From positions 1 through 64,000 of the forward strand of contig JAISMF010000005.1 of NCBI GenBank assembly GCA_031276865.1: a stretch of 64,000 nt of DNA. Direction: 5' to 3'. The stretch is from Deltaproteobacteria bacterium (GTDB lineage: Bacteria; Desulfobacterota; Desulfarculia; Adiutricales; Adiutricaceae). Made by a program: the position numbers and the translations under genes. The notes beneath the pieces are model-generated. The model had not been told where the DNA came from. It did no database searches and was given only the letters and a program-made list of their open reading frames with translations. Positions 7,732 to 16,341 of the stretch are shown in pieces (the stretch's first letter is position 1; the number at the start of each line of letters is the position of its first letter).

Positions 7732-8796
7732 CTACTTGCCGGGGGAGACGTAGGTGTCCGGCGGCTCGGTGTAGGGCGAGTCCAGACGCCTCTCGACTCC
7801 GGGGTCGGTTTCCACGAAGACGAAGAGCTTGTCGCCTATGTTCATGGCGTCCTCGGAGTAGACTATCTTGGCCACGTAGCTGGAGGTGGAGATATCCTGG
7901 TTGTTTTTGGAGCTCCTCTTGGCGCGGTTGGAGGTCATGGAGGTGCTGGGGGCCAGCCCCTCCACCCGGGCCACGATGTTGAGGTTGCCCCGGTATTTGA
8001 ATATCTGCCCCAGGGAGGCCCCGTAGTCGGGGCGATCGCGGTTGGGGCCCTGGATTACGCTCTCCATGCCGTAGATGGGGAAGAGGGAGAAGTAGGGGTC
8101 GAAGTCCTCGTAGGTCTGGGAGTCCAGGAACTTGGTGATATCCTCGGTGAAGCGCACCACCACGATGTCCCCCGTGGAAAGGAGCAGCCTTCCCAGATTG
8201 GAGCGGTTGAAGTAGTCGTCGTCCATGGGGAAGCCCCGGTCGTTGGAGGCGATGATCTCCCCCGCCTCGTGGACCTCGTAGACCCGATCCAGCAACCGGC
8301 CGGCCGGGTTTTCCACCATTTCGCCGGTCTGGGGATCCGGCTCCCGGGTCCTCTCCAGCTTCCGCACGTGGATCCTGGTGAGCCCGGTGCCGCCCTGGCC
8401 CCTCGGGTCCGCCACGAAGGAGAAGTACTGGGGAAAGGCGGTCTGGAGCAGGCGCTCCCTAGGGTAGAGCTCCCGCGGGGGCTCCGCCGGCCTGGGCGGC
8501 ACCTCCACCGGCTTGTTCAATTCCAGGGCGGACTCGGGGAAGATGTAGATGGTGTCGCCCGGGGTCAGGCGGTTGGGGTGGGCCACCAGGTTTTTATTGG
8601 CGTTCCACAGCTTCGTTCCCAGGGACCTTTTTCCGTAGAACTTGCGGGCTATGCTCTCCTTGGTGTCCCCCTTCTGCACCACGTAGCTCTGGGGGACGCC
8701 CGGATCCTGGGCCGGGGCGGCGGAGGCCGTGAACAACACGGCCAGCGCCGCGGCCAGGGCCAGCGCGGGGATGAGGAAAAAACGAGCTGCTGCCAT
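7732..8796 (-). CDS. LysM-domain periplasmic protein
   Basis: From the ATG at 8796 the protein has 354 residues and a clear signal peptide (AARFFLIPALALAAALAVLF ... APAQ). An upstream start at 8886 would add 30 Arg-rich residues that spoil this signal. Residues about 37-90 are a LysM module: QSYVVQKGDTKESIARKFYG, then NRLTPGDTIYIFP, which binds peptidoglycan. The remainder (about 250 residues) is rich in beta strands, with VYEVHEAGEIIASNDRGFP and GDIVVVRFTED; this resembles the body of other LysM proteins of unknown role. It is the first gene of the minus-strand envelope cluster. No strong ribosome site precedes either start. Function beyond wall binding is unknown. Confidence 0.8.
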   Translation of the reverse strand: MAAARFFLIPALALAAALAVLFTASAAPAQDPGVPQSYVVQKGDTKESIARKFYGKRSLGTKLWNANKNLVAHPNRLTPGDTIYIFPESALELNKPVEVPPRPAEPPRELYPRERLLQTAFPQYFSFVADPRGQGGTGLTRIHVRKLERTREPDPQTGEMVENPAGRLLDRVYEVHEAGEIIASNDRGFPMDDDYFNRSNLGRLLLSTGDIVVVRFTEDITKFLDSQTYEDFDPYFSLFPIYGMESVIQGPNRDRPDYGASLGQIFKYRGNLNIVARVEGLAPSTSMTSNRAKRSSKNNQDISTSSYVAKIVYSEDAMNIGDKLFVFVETDPGVERRLDSPYTEPPDTYVSPGK

Positions 8797-10190
8797 GAGT
8801 ATGTCCGCCGGCTTACCGGGCGCCCGGCGCCGGCGGCCTCCTTTAAGAGAGATTATGCGGGAAGGCGGGTCGAAAAAAAGCGCCATGGAGAACCCCCGAG
8901 GGGGGAGCCCCGGACCGGAGTCCCTAAGCCGGGAAAAGCCGCCGGCGCTTTTGAAATTTTTTCGAATTCAGAATAAAATGGATGGAAAATCGGACCTTTG
9001 CCGCTCCCTTCCTTTTAATTCGGCGAAATACGTCTCAAACTTCAAAATTTATATCAAATAAAGCCGCCTTCGCGCGCCTTCGGGCGCCGCCGGAAACTCG
9101 GTCGCGGCGGCGGTCCCCTGTATGTGGATATTTTTTTAAAAATGTTGACGCGTATGACGTTTTGAATTCTACTTTACAGATACAGTGCTAAAAGTTCCGC
9201 TAAACACAACCTATAGACAAAAATTATAATTTTTCTGAGCTTTTTTTAATAAAACACATTAAGTAAAGGTGAATAATGGTTAAGTAGTTAATCTATTGAA
9301 AGTAAATTGCGATAATATGATACCGTTGTCAAGTCCTACTGTCAAGGGGAAAACTTTTTTTTCTATTTTTTCCCCTCCGCCAATTTTCGGGCTCCGATTC
9401 GCCCTCAAAACCCGAGATGGGCCGTAGGCGGCCTTCTTCCCGCGGCCGGGGCTTCGCGCCGGAGCGCCGGAGAAAAAAAACAGCCCCGTCTTCCGGTCTT
9501 TTTTCCCGTCTTGGTTTTTCCGGCGGGAAGGTCTTTCTCCGGGGCGGAAACTAAAAGATTAGGCGCCGAAGGCGCCCCCGAACATCTCGAAACCGCTGAC
9601 CGGGCGAAGCCTGGAGGGCTGGCCGGGGCTTGAGCGGGGCGGATCGGACGGGGCCGGGTCCTCGGGGGGGCTTGAAATCCTTACTTCGACGCGCGCCCGA
9701 AAAGCGCGGGTTTGAAACACGTTTACCGACCGCGTCAAAATATGGGATGAATCGTCATAGACTATGGTTCATAAAGTGGAGCGTTTCCAATTTTGAAAAC
9801 GGCGGGGGCCTTTCGCGGCCGCGCCGACTTTAGGCGGCTTGGGGAAAAACGTTAGACGGGGCGGGAAACCGCGGTCCCTGGGATGGGGTGAAACCCCCGG
9901 GCCTTTTCCACCCGGCGGAGCCGCCCACATCCGGCCGGCCCCGCCGGAGGCGGGTTGGGAAAGGCGGACGGAAAGGGTGGGCGGGAAGTTGAAAAGCCCC
10001 CTGGCCGCGTCCGACCTCGGGGATTAAGTTAAAAACATTGTTGCAATCTTCGCCCTGAAATGTTTAAATTCTTAAAAAAATTCCGCCTTTTTTTAAAGAA
10101 GGCTCGGCCGCGGCTTCGGAAACGGTTTCCCCCCCCGCCGTCGGGGCCGGAGGAGGCCGGAGACGCCGGCCTCCCCTGAGGAGGGCGCTC
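8797..10190. other. Long gene-free spacer between divergent gene clusters
   Basis: About 1.4 kb between the minus-strand LysM gene and gpsA. AT-rich DNA occupies about 8960-9060 and 9130-9370, including a long A/T stretch with ATTATAATTTTTCTG; the rest is GC-rich with only low-complexity frames. Promoters for both flanking clusters are expected here. No RNA gene, tRNA or repeat was recognised. Confidence 0.5.
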
Positions 10191-10193
10191 ATT
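10179..10193 (+). promoter_or_regulatory. Strong ribosome binding site followed by an ATT codon (gpsA start)
   Basis: AGGAGG at 10179-10184 is a perfect Shine-Dalgarno sequence; six bases later comes ATT in the gpsA frame. No ATG, GTG or TTG is in frame between here and GTG 10260, which would remove the first strand of the nucleotide-binding fold. ATT is a rare but real start codon (infC), so this decides the start unless a base is misread. Confidence 0.5.
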
Positions 10194-11273
10194 TTTTCAA
10201 GCAAAGCATCCGGGGAATTCCTCTCCGCCTTCGAAGCGAAGGGAAAAAAGGCCGCGGTCGTGGGCGCCGGAGCCTGGGGCACCACCCTGGCCCTGCACGC
10301 CGCCCGCCAGGGGTTCAAGGTGTCCCTGTGGGCGAGGCGGCCCGAGATCGCCCGGGAGATAAACGAAAGCCGCGAAAACTCCTCCCTGCTCCCCGGGGTC
10401 GTCCTCCCCTCCCAAGTGCGGGCCACGAGCGATCCGGAGGAGGCCCTGAAAGACGCCCTCCTAGTCATCTGGGCGGTGCCCAGCCACGGCCTGCGGGCCG
10501 TGGCCGGAACCCTGGCCCCCCATTTGGAGGACGGCTGCGCGCAGATATCCTGCTCCAAGGGAATCGAGGACGAGAGCTTCCTCACCATGACCGGGATCCT
10601 GGAGTCCCTCGCCCCCCCCGGGAAAAACACCCGGATCGGGGCCCTTTCGGGGCCGAGTTTCGCCTCCGAGGTCTCCCGGGGGCTCCCCACGGCGCTCTCC
10701 CTGGGGATGCGCGACTCCGACATCGCCCGGGCGGTTCAGGCCCTTTTATCGGCCCCGGTCTTCCGCATCTACACGAGCCCGGACACCCTGGGGGTGGAGC
10801 TGGGAGGGGCGCTCAAAAACGTCTACGCCATCGCCGCCGGCATCTGCGACGGGCTCTCCCTGGGTTTGAACGCCCGGGCCGCCTTCCTCACCCGGGCCCT
10901 CTCCGAGATGGGCCGCCTGGCCCGGGTCCTGGGGGCGCGCCCCCTCACCCTCTCCGGCCTTTCGGGCATGGGCGATCTCATCCTCACCGCCACCGGGGAG
11001 CTCTCCCGCAACCGGCAGGTGGGCTTGCGCCTGGGAAGGGGGGAGAGTTTGGAGGAGATCCTCTCCGGACGCCGCGACGTGGCCGAGGGGGTTAAAAACG
11101 CGAAATCCGTCTGGGGCATGGCCCGGAAGCTGGGGGTGAGCATGCCCAGCTGCCGGGAGGTCTACCGGGTCCTCTACGAGGGCAAGCCCTTGAAGCAGGG
11201 CATGGTGGATCTCCTCACCCGGCGTCTCAAAGAGGAGTTCCACCCGGACGTGCTGGAAGGGGGCGGCCTGTGA
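10191..11273 (+). CDS. gpsA: Glycerol-3-phosphate dehydrogenase [NAD(P)+]
   Basis: GpsA reduces dihydroxyacetone phosphate to sn-glycerol 3-phosphate for phospholipid synthesis in the cytoplasm. The Rossmann motif is KKAAVVGAGAWGTTLA. Further family landmarks are SCSKGIE, ALSGPSFASEV, ELGGALKNVYAIAAGICDGL (with the catalytic Lys of the LKN motif), GLSGMGDLILTATG and SRNRQVG. The family is usually 330-340 residues; from the ATT start this is 360, with about 20 extra N-terminal residues, while from GTG 10260 the product would begin inside the first beta strand. The stop overlaps the nadD start (GTGA), so the two genes are translationally coupled. Identity is certain; the start is the open point. 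Confidence 0.95.
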   Translation: MFSSKASGEFLSAFEAKGKKAAVVGAGAWGTTLALHAARQGFKVSLWARRPEIAREINESRENSSLLPGVVLPSQVRATSDPEEALKDALLVIWAVPSHGLRAVAGTLAPHLEDGCAQISCSKGIEDESFLTMTGILESLAPPGKNTRIGALSGPSFASEVSRGLPTALSLGMRDSDIARAVQALLSAPVFRIYTSPDTLGVELGGALKNVYAIAAGICDGLSLGLNARAAFLTRALSEMGRLARVLGARPLTLSGLSGMGDLILTATGELSRNRQVGLRLGRGESLEEILSGRRDVAEGVKNAKSVWGMARKLGVSMPSCREVYRVLYEGKPLKQGMVDLLTRRLKEEFHPDVLEGGGL

Positions 11274-11950
11274 GGAGCTCCCCCGGACTCTTCCGCCTGG
11301 GCGTCATGGGGGGCGCCTTCAACCCCGTGCACCTGGGACATCTGAGGGCCGCGGAGGAGATAGCCTGGCGTTACGGCCTCGACAAGGTCTTCTTCATACC
11401 CTCGGCCCTCCCCCCCCACAAGGGCGGCGAGGAGATGGCCTCCTTTCAGGACCGTTTAAAGATGGTGGAGCTGGCCATTCGGGGAAGGAGCGGCTTCGAG
11501 GCCTCGGATCTGGAGGCCCGGCTCTCCACCCCCAGCTACACCATCAACACCCTGATGAAGCTCCACGACGGCCTGCGGGAAAACGAGGAGCTCTTTTTCC
11601 TGGTGGGCTTCGACTCGTTTCGGAAGATAAACCTCTGGAAGAGGTACCGCGATCTCTTCCAGCTGGCCTCCTTCGTGGTGAACGTTCGTCCGGAAAACCC
11701 CGGTTCGAGGAGGCTCCTCGGATCGGTTTTGGAGGAGTGTTTCGGGGAGAGGCCCCACTGGAGCTCCCACGAGGAGGCCTATTTCCCGCGCGGCCTCAAA
11801 CCCGTGTATTATTTCGAGTCCTCCAGGCTCGCCATATCCTCCACCGATCTAAGGGAGCGGCTGGCCGCCGGCGAGTCCGTGCGGTACCTCGTGCCGGATT
11901 CCGTGTTAAGCTACCTTTTGCGGCACGGTCTGTATCAGAGACCCGCCTGA
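11270..11950 (+). CDS. nadD: Nicotinate-nucleotide adenylyltransferase
   Basis: NadD joins ATP and nicotinate mononucleotide to make deamido-NAD in NAD synthesis. At 226 residues it has the usual length. The nucleotidyltransferase motif is GVMGGAFNPVHLGHLRAAEE (GxFNPxHxGH), and the second signature is RLAISSTDLRERLAAG (the SSTxLR motif). PSALPPHKG and STPSYTINTL are also typical. The GTG start overlaps the gpsA stop by four bases. The following gene is rsfS, the common neighbour of nadD in bacteria. Confidence 0.95.
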   Translation: MRSSPGLFRLGVMGGAFNPVHLGHLRAAEEIAWRYGLDKVFFIPSALPPHKGGEEMASFQDRLKMVELAIRGRSGFEASDLEARLSTPSYTINTLMKLHDGLRENEELFFLVGFDSFRKINLWKRYRDLFQLASFVVNVRPENPGSRRLLGSVLEECFGERPHWSSHEEAYFPRGLKPVYYFESSRLAISSTDLRERLAAGESVRYLVPDSVLSYLLRHGLYQRPA

Positions 11951-11983
11951 TTTTGTTCCCCAACCCATTTCACCGAGGTGTAG

Positions 11984-12664
11984 ATGACGAAAGTCGTAAT
12001 AGAGGGAGACGATGCGTCCTTAAGCGTCCGGCCCCGCGGCCGGATTTCCGCCCGCGGGGCCCCCGCGGCCGCCGGGGGAAAAACCGCCCCGCCGGAAAAG
12101 CTCCGGAGGATTGAGACGCCGGAAAAAGGATCGGCCCCCCGGCCGCCGAAGAAAAAGACCAAGCCCGACCCGCCCAAGGTCAAGTCCTCCGCCGCCCGCC
12201 GGGCCGAGCTGGAGTCTTTGAAGGCGGGCATGGGTCCGGAGGTTCGGGCGGCGCGGAAGACCCGGGTCTCCCGCAGGACGCCCCCCGAGAGCCGGGACCT
12301 GGCCGCCCTGGTGTCCAGGGCCGCCCTGGAGCACAAGGTCTCGGCCCCGGTCCTCATAAACCTCGCCGGGATCTCCCAGGTCGCCGACTTTTTCTACATC
12401 GCCTCCCTGGACAGCTCCCGCCAGGTGAAATCCGTGGCGGAGAAGATCGTGCTCAGGGTGAAGGAGGCCGGCGGGTCGCTCTTGGGCGTGGAGGGCCTCT
12501 CGGCCGCCGACGTCCGCTGGGCGCTTATCGATCTGGGCGACGTGATCGTCCACCTCTTCCAGCCCGAGGCCCGGGCGCTCTACGACCTGGAGGGCCTCTG
12601 GGCCGACGCCCCCCGGGTGGATCCGGCCACCCTGGGGGGCGGGAGGCGGAAGCTCAAGATCTGA
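11984..12664 (+). CDS. rsfS: Ribosomal silencing factor RsfS with a long basic N-terminal extension
   Basis: RsfS binds ribosomal protein uL14 (L14) and blocks joining of the subunits when nutrients are scarce. The RsfS domain spans about residues 105-215: KVSAPVLINLAGISQVADFF, YIASLDSSRQVKSVAEKI, LLGVEGLSAADVRWALIDLG and DVIVHLFQPEARALYDLE. RsfS is normally 105-120 residues. Here about 100 Ala/Pro/Lys/Arg-rich residues precede the domain, with no recognised fold and probably disordered. The ATG at 11984 follows GAGGTG only three bases away, and a start near 12280 would give the usual length but has no good site. Part of the gpsA-nadD-rsfS operon, 33 bases after nadD. Confidence 0.9.
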   Translation: MTKVVIEGDDASLSVRPRGRISARGAPAAAGGKTAPPEKLRRIETPEKGSAPRPPKKKTKPDPPKVKSSAARRAELESLKAGMGPEVRAARKTRVSRRTPPESRDLAALVSRAALEHKVSAPVLINLAGISQVADFFYIASLDSSRQVKSVAEKIVLRVKEAGGSLLGVEGLSAADVRWALIDLGDVIVHLFQPEARALYDLEGLWADAPRVDPATLGGGRRKLKI

Positions 12665-12926
12665 ATCGGATCCGGAAAGGCATCCTCGAGGCTTTCGCGG
12701 GGGGCGTCTCTTTCATGATCCCTTCACGGGGGGTTTTTCGCCCTTCGGAAGGCGGAGCGCTTGGATTCCGCCCGCCTCGGGGCGGGTTTTTACCCGCCGG
12801 GTTTGGCGGGGGAGGCCGCAGTTTTTTTTATTCACGTCTGGTTTCAATTCGTTACGCTTCAAGACGCCGGAGGGCCTCCGGGCGTTTTCGGTCGGGTTCG
12901 GCCCCGGCCTCGTTTAGGATTTTTTC

Positions 12927-14771
12927 ATGACGGTCACGCTGGAAACTAACAACACTCCCGTTACACACATCCTGGAAAGGATTCGCCAAGGAAAAATTCA
13001 GCTTCCCGATTTTCAGCGGGGCTGGGTCTGGGACGACTTGAGGATCAGAGCGCTCATCTCGAGCGTGTCGAGTTCGTTTCCGGTGGGGGCCTTGATGTTT
13101 CTGTCCTACGGCGGAGATGATTGCCGTTTCTGGTACCGCCCGTTCTCGTCCCGGGAGGTGGAAAAGGGGATTCAGCCCGAGGAGCTGGTTCTTGACGGGC
13201 AGCAGCGTCTAACGGCGCTGTACAACGCCATGTACTCGCGGGAACCGGTGTCGACTAGCGACGCCAGACAGAAGGGAATCGAGCGCTATTACTATTTCGA
13301 TATGGAAAAATGCGTGAAAAGCCTTGACGATAAAACCTTCGACAGATTGGACGCGGTCGTGTCGCTGCCGCCCTCGAGGATTCTCAACCCAAATTCCAAG
13401 AGCGGGGACGAACTGGATTTGAGCAGCCGGGAGCGCGAATACGAAGCCCGCATGTTTCCGGCGAACATCGTGTTCGACGGAGGCGCTAAAGCCGACTGGA
13501 TGTACGGTTTCCTTGGAAGAAACATCCCGCAAAAAGAGGAAGATTTCGAGTTTTGGAAGCTTTTCGATCTAAACATCCTCGCGGCGTTTTCCTCCTATTC
13601 GATTCCCGTCATAAGGCTGGGAAAGGATACGTCCAAGGCGGCGGTCTGCCAGATGTTCGAAAACGTCAACACCGGCGGAGTGTCTTTGAGCGTGTTCGAA
13701 CTCGTGACCGCCTCTTTCGCCGCTTTCGACTACGATCTCCGCCGCGACTGGTTCGGAAAAATCGATGACTCCGGTGTTTTCACCGAGGGACGTTTGCAAA
13801 GAACGAACGCGAAAGAGGACGTCAAAGGAGTTCTTTCCGTCGTCTCCGAAGTGGATTTTTTGGTCGCTCTGACCTTGGTCAGCCGTTACGAACAAAAGAT
13901 AATCAAAGGAGACGAAGCTCCCGCCGTCAGCTGCAAGAGATACGACGTTCTAAATCTTACCTTGGACGAGTATAAGAAATACGCGGACGATCTAACCGAC
14001 GCCTTCGTCAAGGCGGCCGTTTTTTTACTCGAGCGCTGTATTTATTCGAAACACAATTTGCCCTACTCCTCTCAGCTGATACCCCTGGCCGCCTTGTTTT
14101 GCGTCTTAAAAAACAGGGCGGAAGAAAAAACCGTCAGAGATAAGCTTTCCAGGTGGTTCTGGTGCGGCGTCTTCGGCGAGATGTACGGAGCGGCGAACGA
14201 GACCAGGTACGCGAACGATATAACGGGTTTTATGAATTACCTGAAGGGAAGAGAGCTGCCCGACACCGTGGAGAGGGCGAATTTCGATCCGGCGAGGCTC
14301 CTTTCCCTTCAGTCGCGAAACAGCGCCGCCTATAAAGGGGTGACGGCTTTGATCCTTCAAGCCGGGGCCAGGGACTTCATCAGCGGAAAGAAGATGGATT
14401 TCACTCTTTTTTCCGATGAAACCATCGATATTCATCATATTTTTCCCAAAAGATACTGCGACAAGAAAGGTTACGACTCCAAAAAGTACAATTCCATCGT
14501 CAACAAGACGCCTCTTTCCTCCCTTTCCAACCGTATCATAGGAGGAAACGCCCCGAGCGTTTATCTAAAAGAGATAGAGAAAAAAGGAAAGGCCGCCGGA
14601 TCCGACGTCGATAATTTCGTCTCCTCGCATCTAATCGACGTGGACGATTTAAGAAAAGACGACTTCGACGGATTTTTTATAAAGCGCGCGGAAGCCCTTC
14701 TCTCGCTTATCGCTATCGCCATGGGGAAGCCTGTCGCCGGACTGGACGGCCGGGACCTAAAAGGGGCGTGA
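12927..14771 (+). CDS. GmrSD-like type IV restriction enzyme (DUF262 + DUF1524)
   Basis: A 614-residue single-chain GmrSD-like protein. The N-terminal DUF262 (GmrS-like) NTPase part shows IQLPDFQRGWVWDDLRIRAL and EELVLDGQQRLTALYNAMYS. The C-terminal DUF1524 (GmrD-like) part shows the His-Me-type nuclease motif IDIHHIFPKRYC, followed by NSIVNKTPLSSLSNRIIGG. Characterised relatives cut DNA carrying glucosylated or otherwise modified hydroxymethylcytosine, defending against phages such as T4. AGGA lies 7 bases before the ATG. It stands alone, with no methylase nearby, as expected for a type IV enzyme. Its codon use is less GC-biased than rsfS next door, consistent with acquisition. The modification recognised cannot be read from sequence. 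Confidence 0.88.
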   Translation: MTVTLETNNTPVTHILERIRQGKIQLPDFQRGWVWDDLRIRALISSVSSSFPVGALMFLSYGGDDCRFWYRPFSSREVEKGIQPEELVLDGQQRLTALYNAMYSREPVSTSDARQKGIERYYYFDMEKCVKSLDDKTFDRLDAVVSLPPSRILNPNSKSGDELDLSSREREYEARMFPANIVFDGGAKADWMYGFLGRNIPQKEEDFEFWKLFDLNILAAFSSYSIPVIRLGKDTSKAAVCQMFENVNTGGVSLSVFELVTASFAAFDYDLRRDWFGKIDDSGVFTEGRLQRTNAKEDVKGVLSVVSEVDFLVALTLVSRYEQKIIKGDEAPAVSCKRYDVLNLTLDEYKKYADDLTDAFVKAAVFLLERCIYSKHNLPYSSQLIPLAALFCVLKNRAEEKTVRDKLSRWFWCGVFGEMYGAANETRYANDITGFMNYLKGRELPDTVERANFDPARLLSLQSRNSAAYKGVTALILQAGARDFISGKKMDFTLFSDETIDIHHIFPKRYCDKKGYDSKKYNSIVNKTPLSSLSNRIIGGNAPSVYLKEIEKKGKAAGSDVDNFVSSHLIDVDDLRKDDFDGFFIKRAEALLSLIAIAMGKPVAGLDGRDLKGA

Positions 14772-15560
14772 CGGAAGCCCTCTCAGACAAGCCGCGGCTC
14801 GCCCGCGGGTGAATCTTTTTTGGTGATTTTTTCACCAGCCGATCAACCCTCTCATCCGGATCTTTTCCCCTTTTTTCCCCACGCCTTCGAGGGAAGCCGT
14901 CCGGCGGAAAGCTCCGCGGGCGGGGGGTCCGGCGTCCGTCGATTAATAAAAATGTATCCGATCACGGCATTCTATATACCACAAAAAGCGCTACTCTATA
15001 AGATGATCCCAAGATATAGGTGAAATTGTCTGAATTCTGAGACGGACGGGACTCTGACTTTCTGGTCGCGCGGCATATATGGACTTAATCGCGAAAAGTA
15101 TGGCAAGTATAGTGATGTATTCATGAAAAATCCCGTGAACGGATTCATATAAATCGCGGTTTAAAACGAATAATTGAGGATGCGCCTATAGTTAGTTTAA
15201 AATAATTATAATTTATTATAGTATATTTATTAAAATTTAAACTATTGCTATCGATAATACTCTTATAGCGAAATATTTATCATACATTTATGCTGCATCC
15301 GTCTTCGGGCCCGCGCCGGCGCCGGGGAACAAGGGGCCCTAGGTCCTTCCCTTCCGGCGGCGCGGGAAGGGGACGCGCCCGCTCGATCCCCGCTCCGGTC
15401 GGATCCCCTCTGGCGTGGCTTACGGCCGGGGGGCGGGAAAATTTTCGGTTTTTTCCCCGCTCGCTCCGCTCCGGAAGGCCTGATCGGGGAGGCTTTCGGG
15501 GTCGGGGCCGAAGAACTTTTTTAGGCGGAGGATTTTATCCTTACCTGAAGCGGATCTTCC
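14772..15560. other. Gene-free spacer with an AT-rich island
   Basis: After the restriction gene come about 170 bases of GC-rich DNA, then AT-rich DNA from about 14940 to 15290 including long TTTAAAATAATTATAATTTA-like stretches, then GC-rich DNA again. Short frames here have no protein-like content. The island may be a trace of the insertion that brought the restriction gene. Confidence 0.45.
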
Positions 15561-15590
15561 TTGAAAAAGCCGCGGTCTTTGTGCTAACAT
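15561..15590 (+). promoter_or_regulatory. Probable sigma-70 promoter of the Fur-family gene
   Basis: TTGAAA (15561-15566), an 18-base spacer, then TAACAT (15585-15590) preceded by TGTGC. The transcript would start near 15597, about 93 bases before the ATG at 15690. A TGTGC-TAA element also occurs in the promoter at 17911-17939. Confidence 0.5.
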
Positions 15591-15689
15591 TTTAAAATTG
15601 TTCCGTCCGCGGCGCGGGCGCCCCTTCCGCCCGCCTCGGCGGACTTAAGTTTCCGGAGCCTCCAAGTCCGTCCATCCCGAACAAAAAAA

Positions 15690-16190
15690 ATGTCAGTTAC
15701 GAAACCATCCCAAGAAAAGCCGGGATGCGGGGATCTGAGCAAAGAGCTCGGAGCCTTCCGCACTTATCTGAAATCCAACGGCTACCGGGTGACCAGGGAG
15801 CGCGAGGCCATCGCCGAGGCCATTTTGCGCAACCACGAGCACTTCGACGTGGACGAGCTCTTCATGGAATTGCGTTCCAGGAAACCCATCTCCAAGGCCT
15901 CCATCTACCGGGCCATCCCCCTCATGATTAAATCGGGGGTGCTGACCGAGGTGTACATGGAGGACGGGCACATGCATTACGAGAAGGCCTACGGCCGCGA
16001 GCACCACAGCCATCTAAGGTGTTTGAACTGTCGCCGCATCTTCGAGTTCTCCGCCCCCGAGCTGGCCCAGGTGGAAAAGAGGATAGCCCGACAGGAGGGT
16101 TTCAAGAGCCTGGGCCACAAGTTTGAAATCTGGGGCCTCTGCTCCAACTGTCAAGGGCAGATAGCCCCCGCCAAGGGCGGGGGCTCTTAA
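15690..16190 (+). CDS. Fur-family metal-dependent transcriptional regulator
   Basis: A 166-residue Fur-family protein. About residues 20-95 are a winged helix: YLKSNGYRVTREREAIAEAI, HFDVDELFMELRSRKPISKA and SIYRAIPLMIKSGVLTEV. The dimerisation half carries the HHSHLRCLNC metal-site region and a second CSNC pair, together the four-Cys structural zinc site. Family members sense Fe(II), Zn(II) or peroxide; which one cannot be told here, although the HHSHLRC stretch resembles Fur/PerR. No Fur box was identified in the window. The gene ends inside a strong GC hairpin. Confidence 0.88.
   Translation: MSVTKPSQEKPGCGDLSKELGAFRTYLKSNGYRVTREREAIAEAILRNHEHFDVDELFMELRSRKPISKASIYRAIPLMIKSGVLTEVYMEDGHMHYEKAYGREHHSHLRCLNCRRIFEFSAPELAQVEKRIARQEGFKSLGHKFEIWGLCSNCQGQIAPAKGGGS
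16163..16185 (+). terminator. GC-rich hairpin overlapping the end of the Fur-family gene
   Basis: AGCCCCCGCC and GGCGGGGGCT form a perfect 10-bp stem with a three-base loop just before the stop codon. No T run follows, so it may be an attenuator or RNA stabiliser and not a standard terminator. Confidence 0.4.
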
Positions 16191-16341
16191 CAAAGGGCCG
16201 TCCGCCTTTTCCCGGCCGCCCCCTCTTCTTTGGGAGGGCTTGGAGCGGTTCCGGACGCGGGTTTTCCCTTTAATTTCAGAGCCGGACGGGAAAAGGTCCG
16301 GTAGAAAAACAATCCAGCCTCGCAACTCTCGGGAGTCCCCC

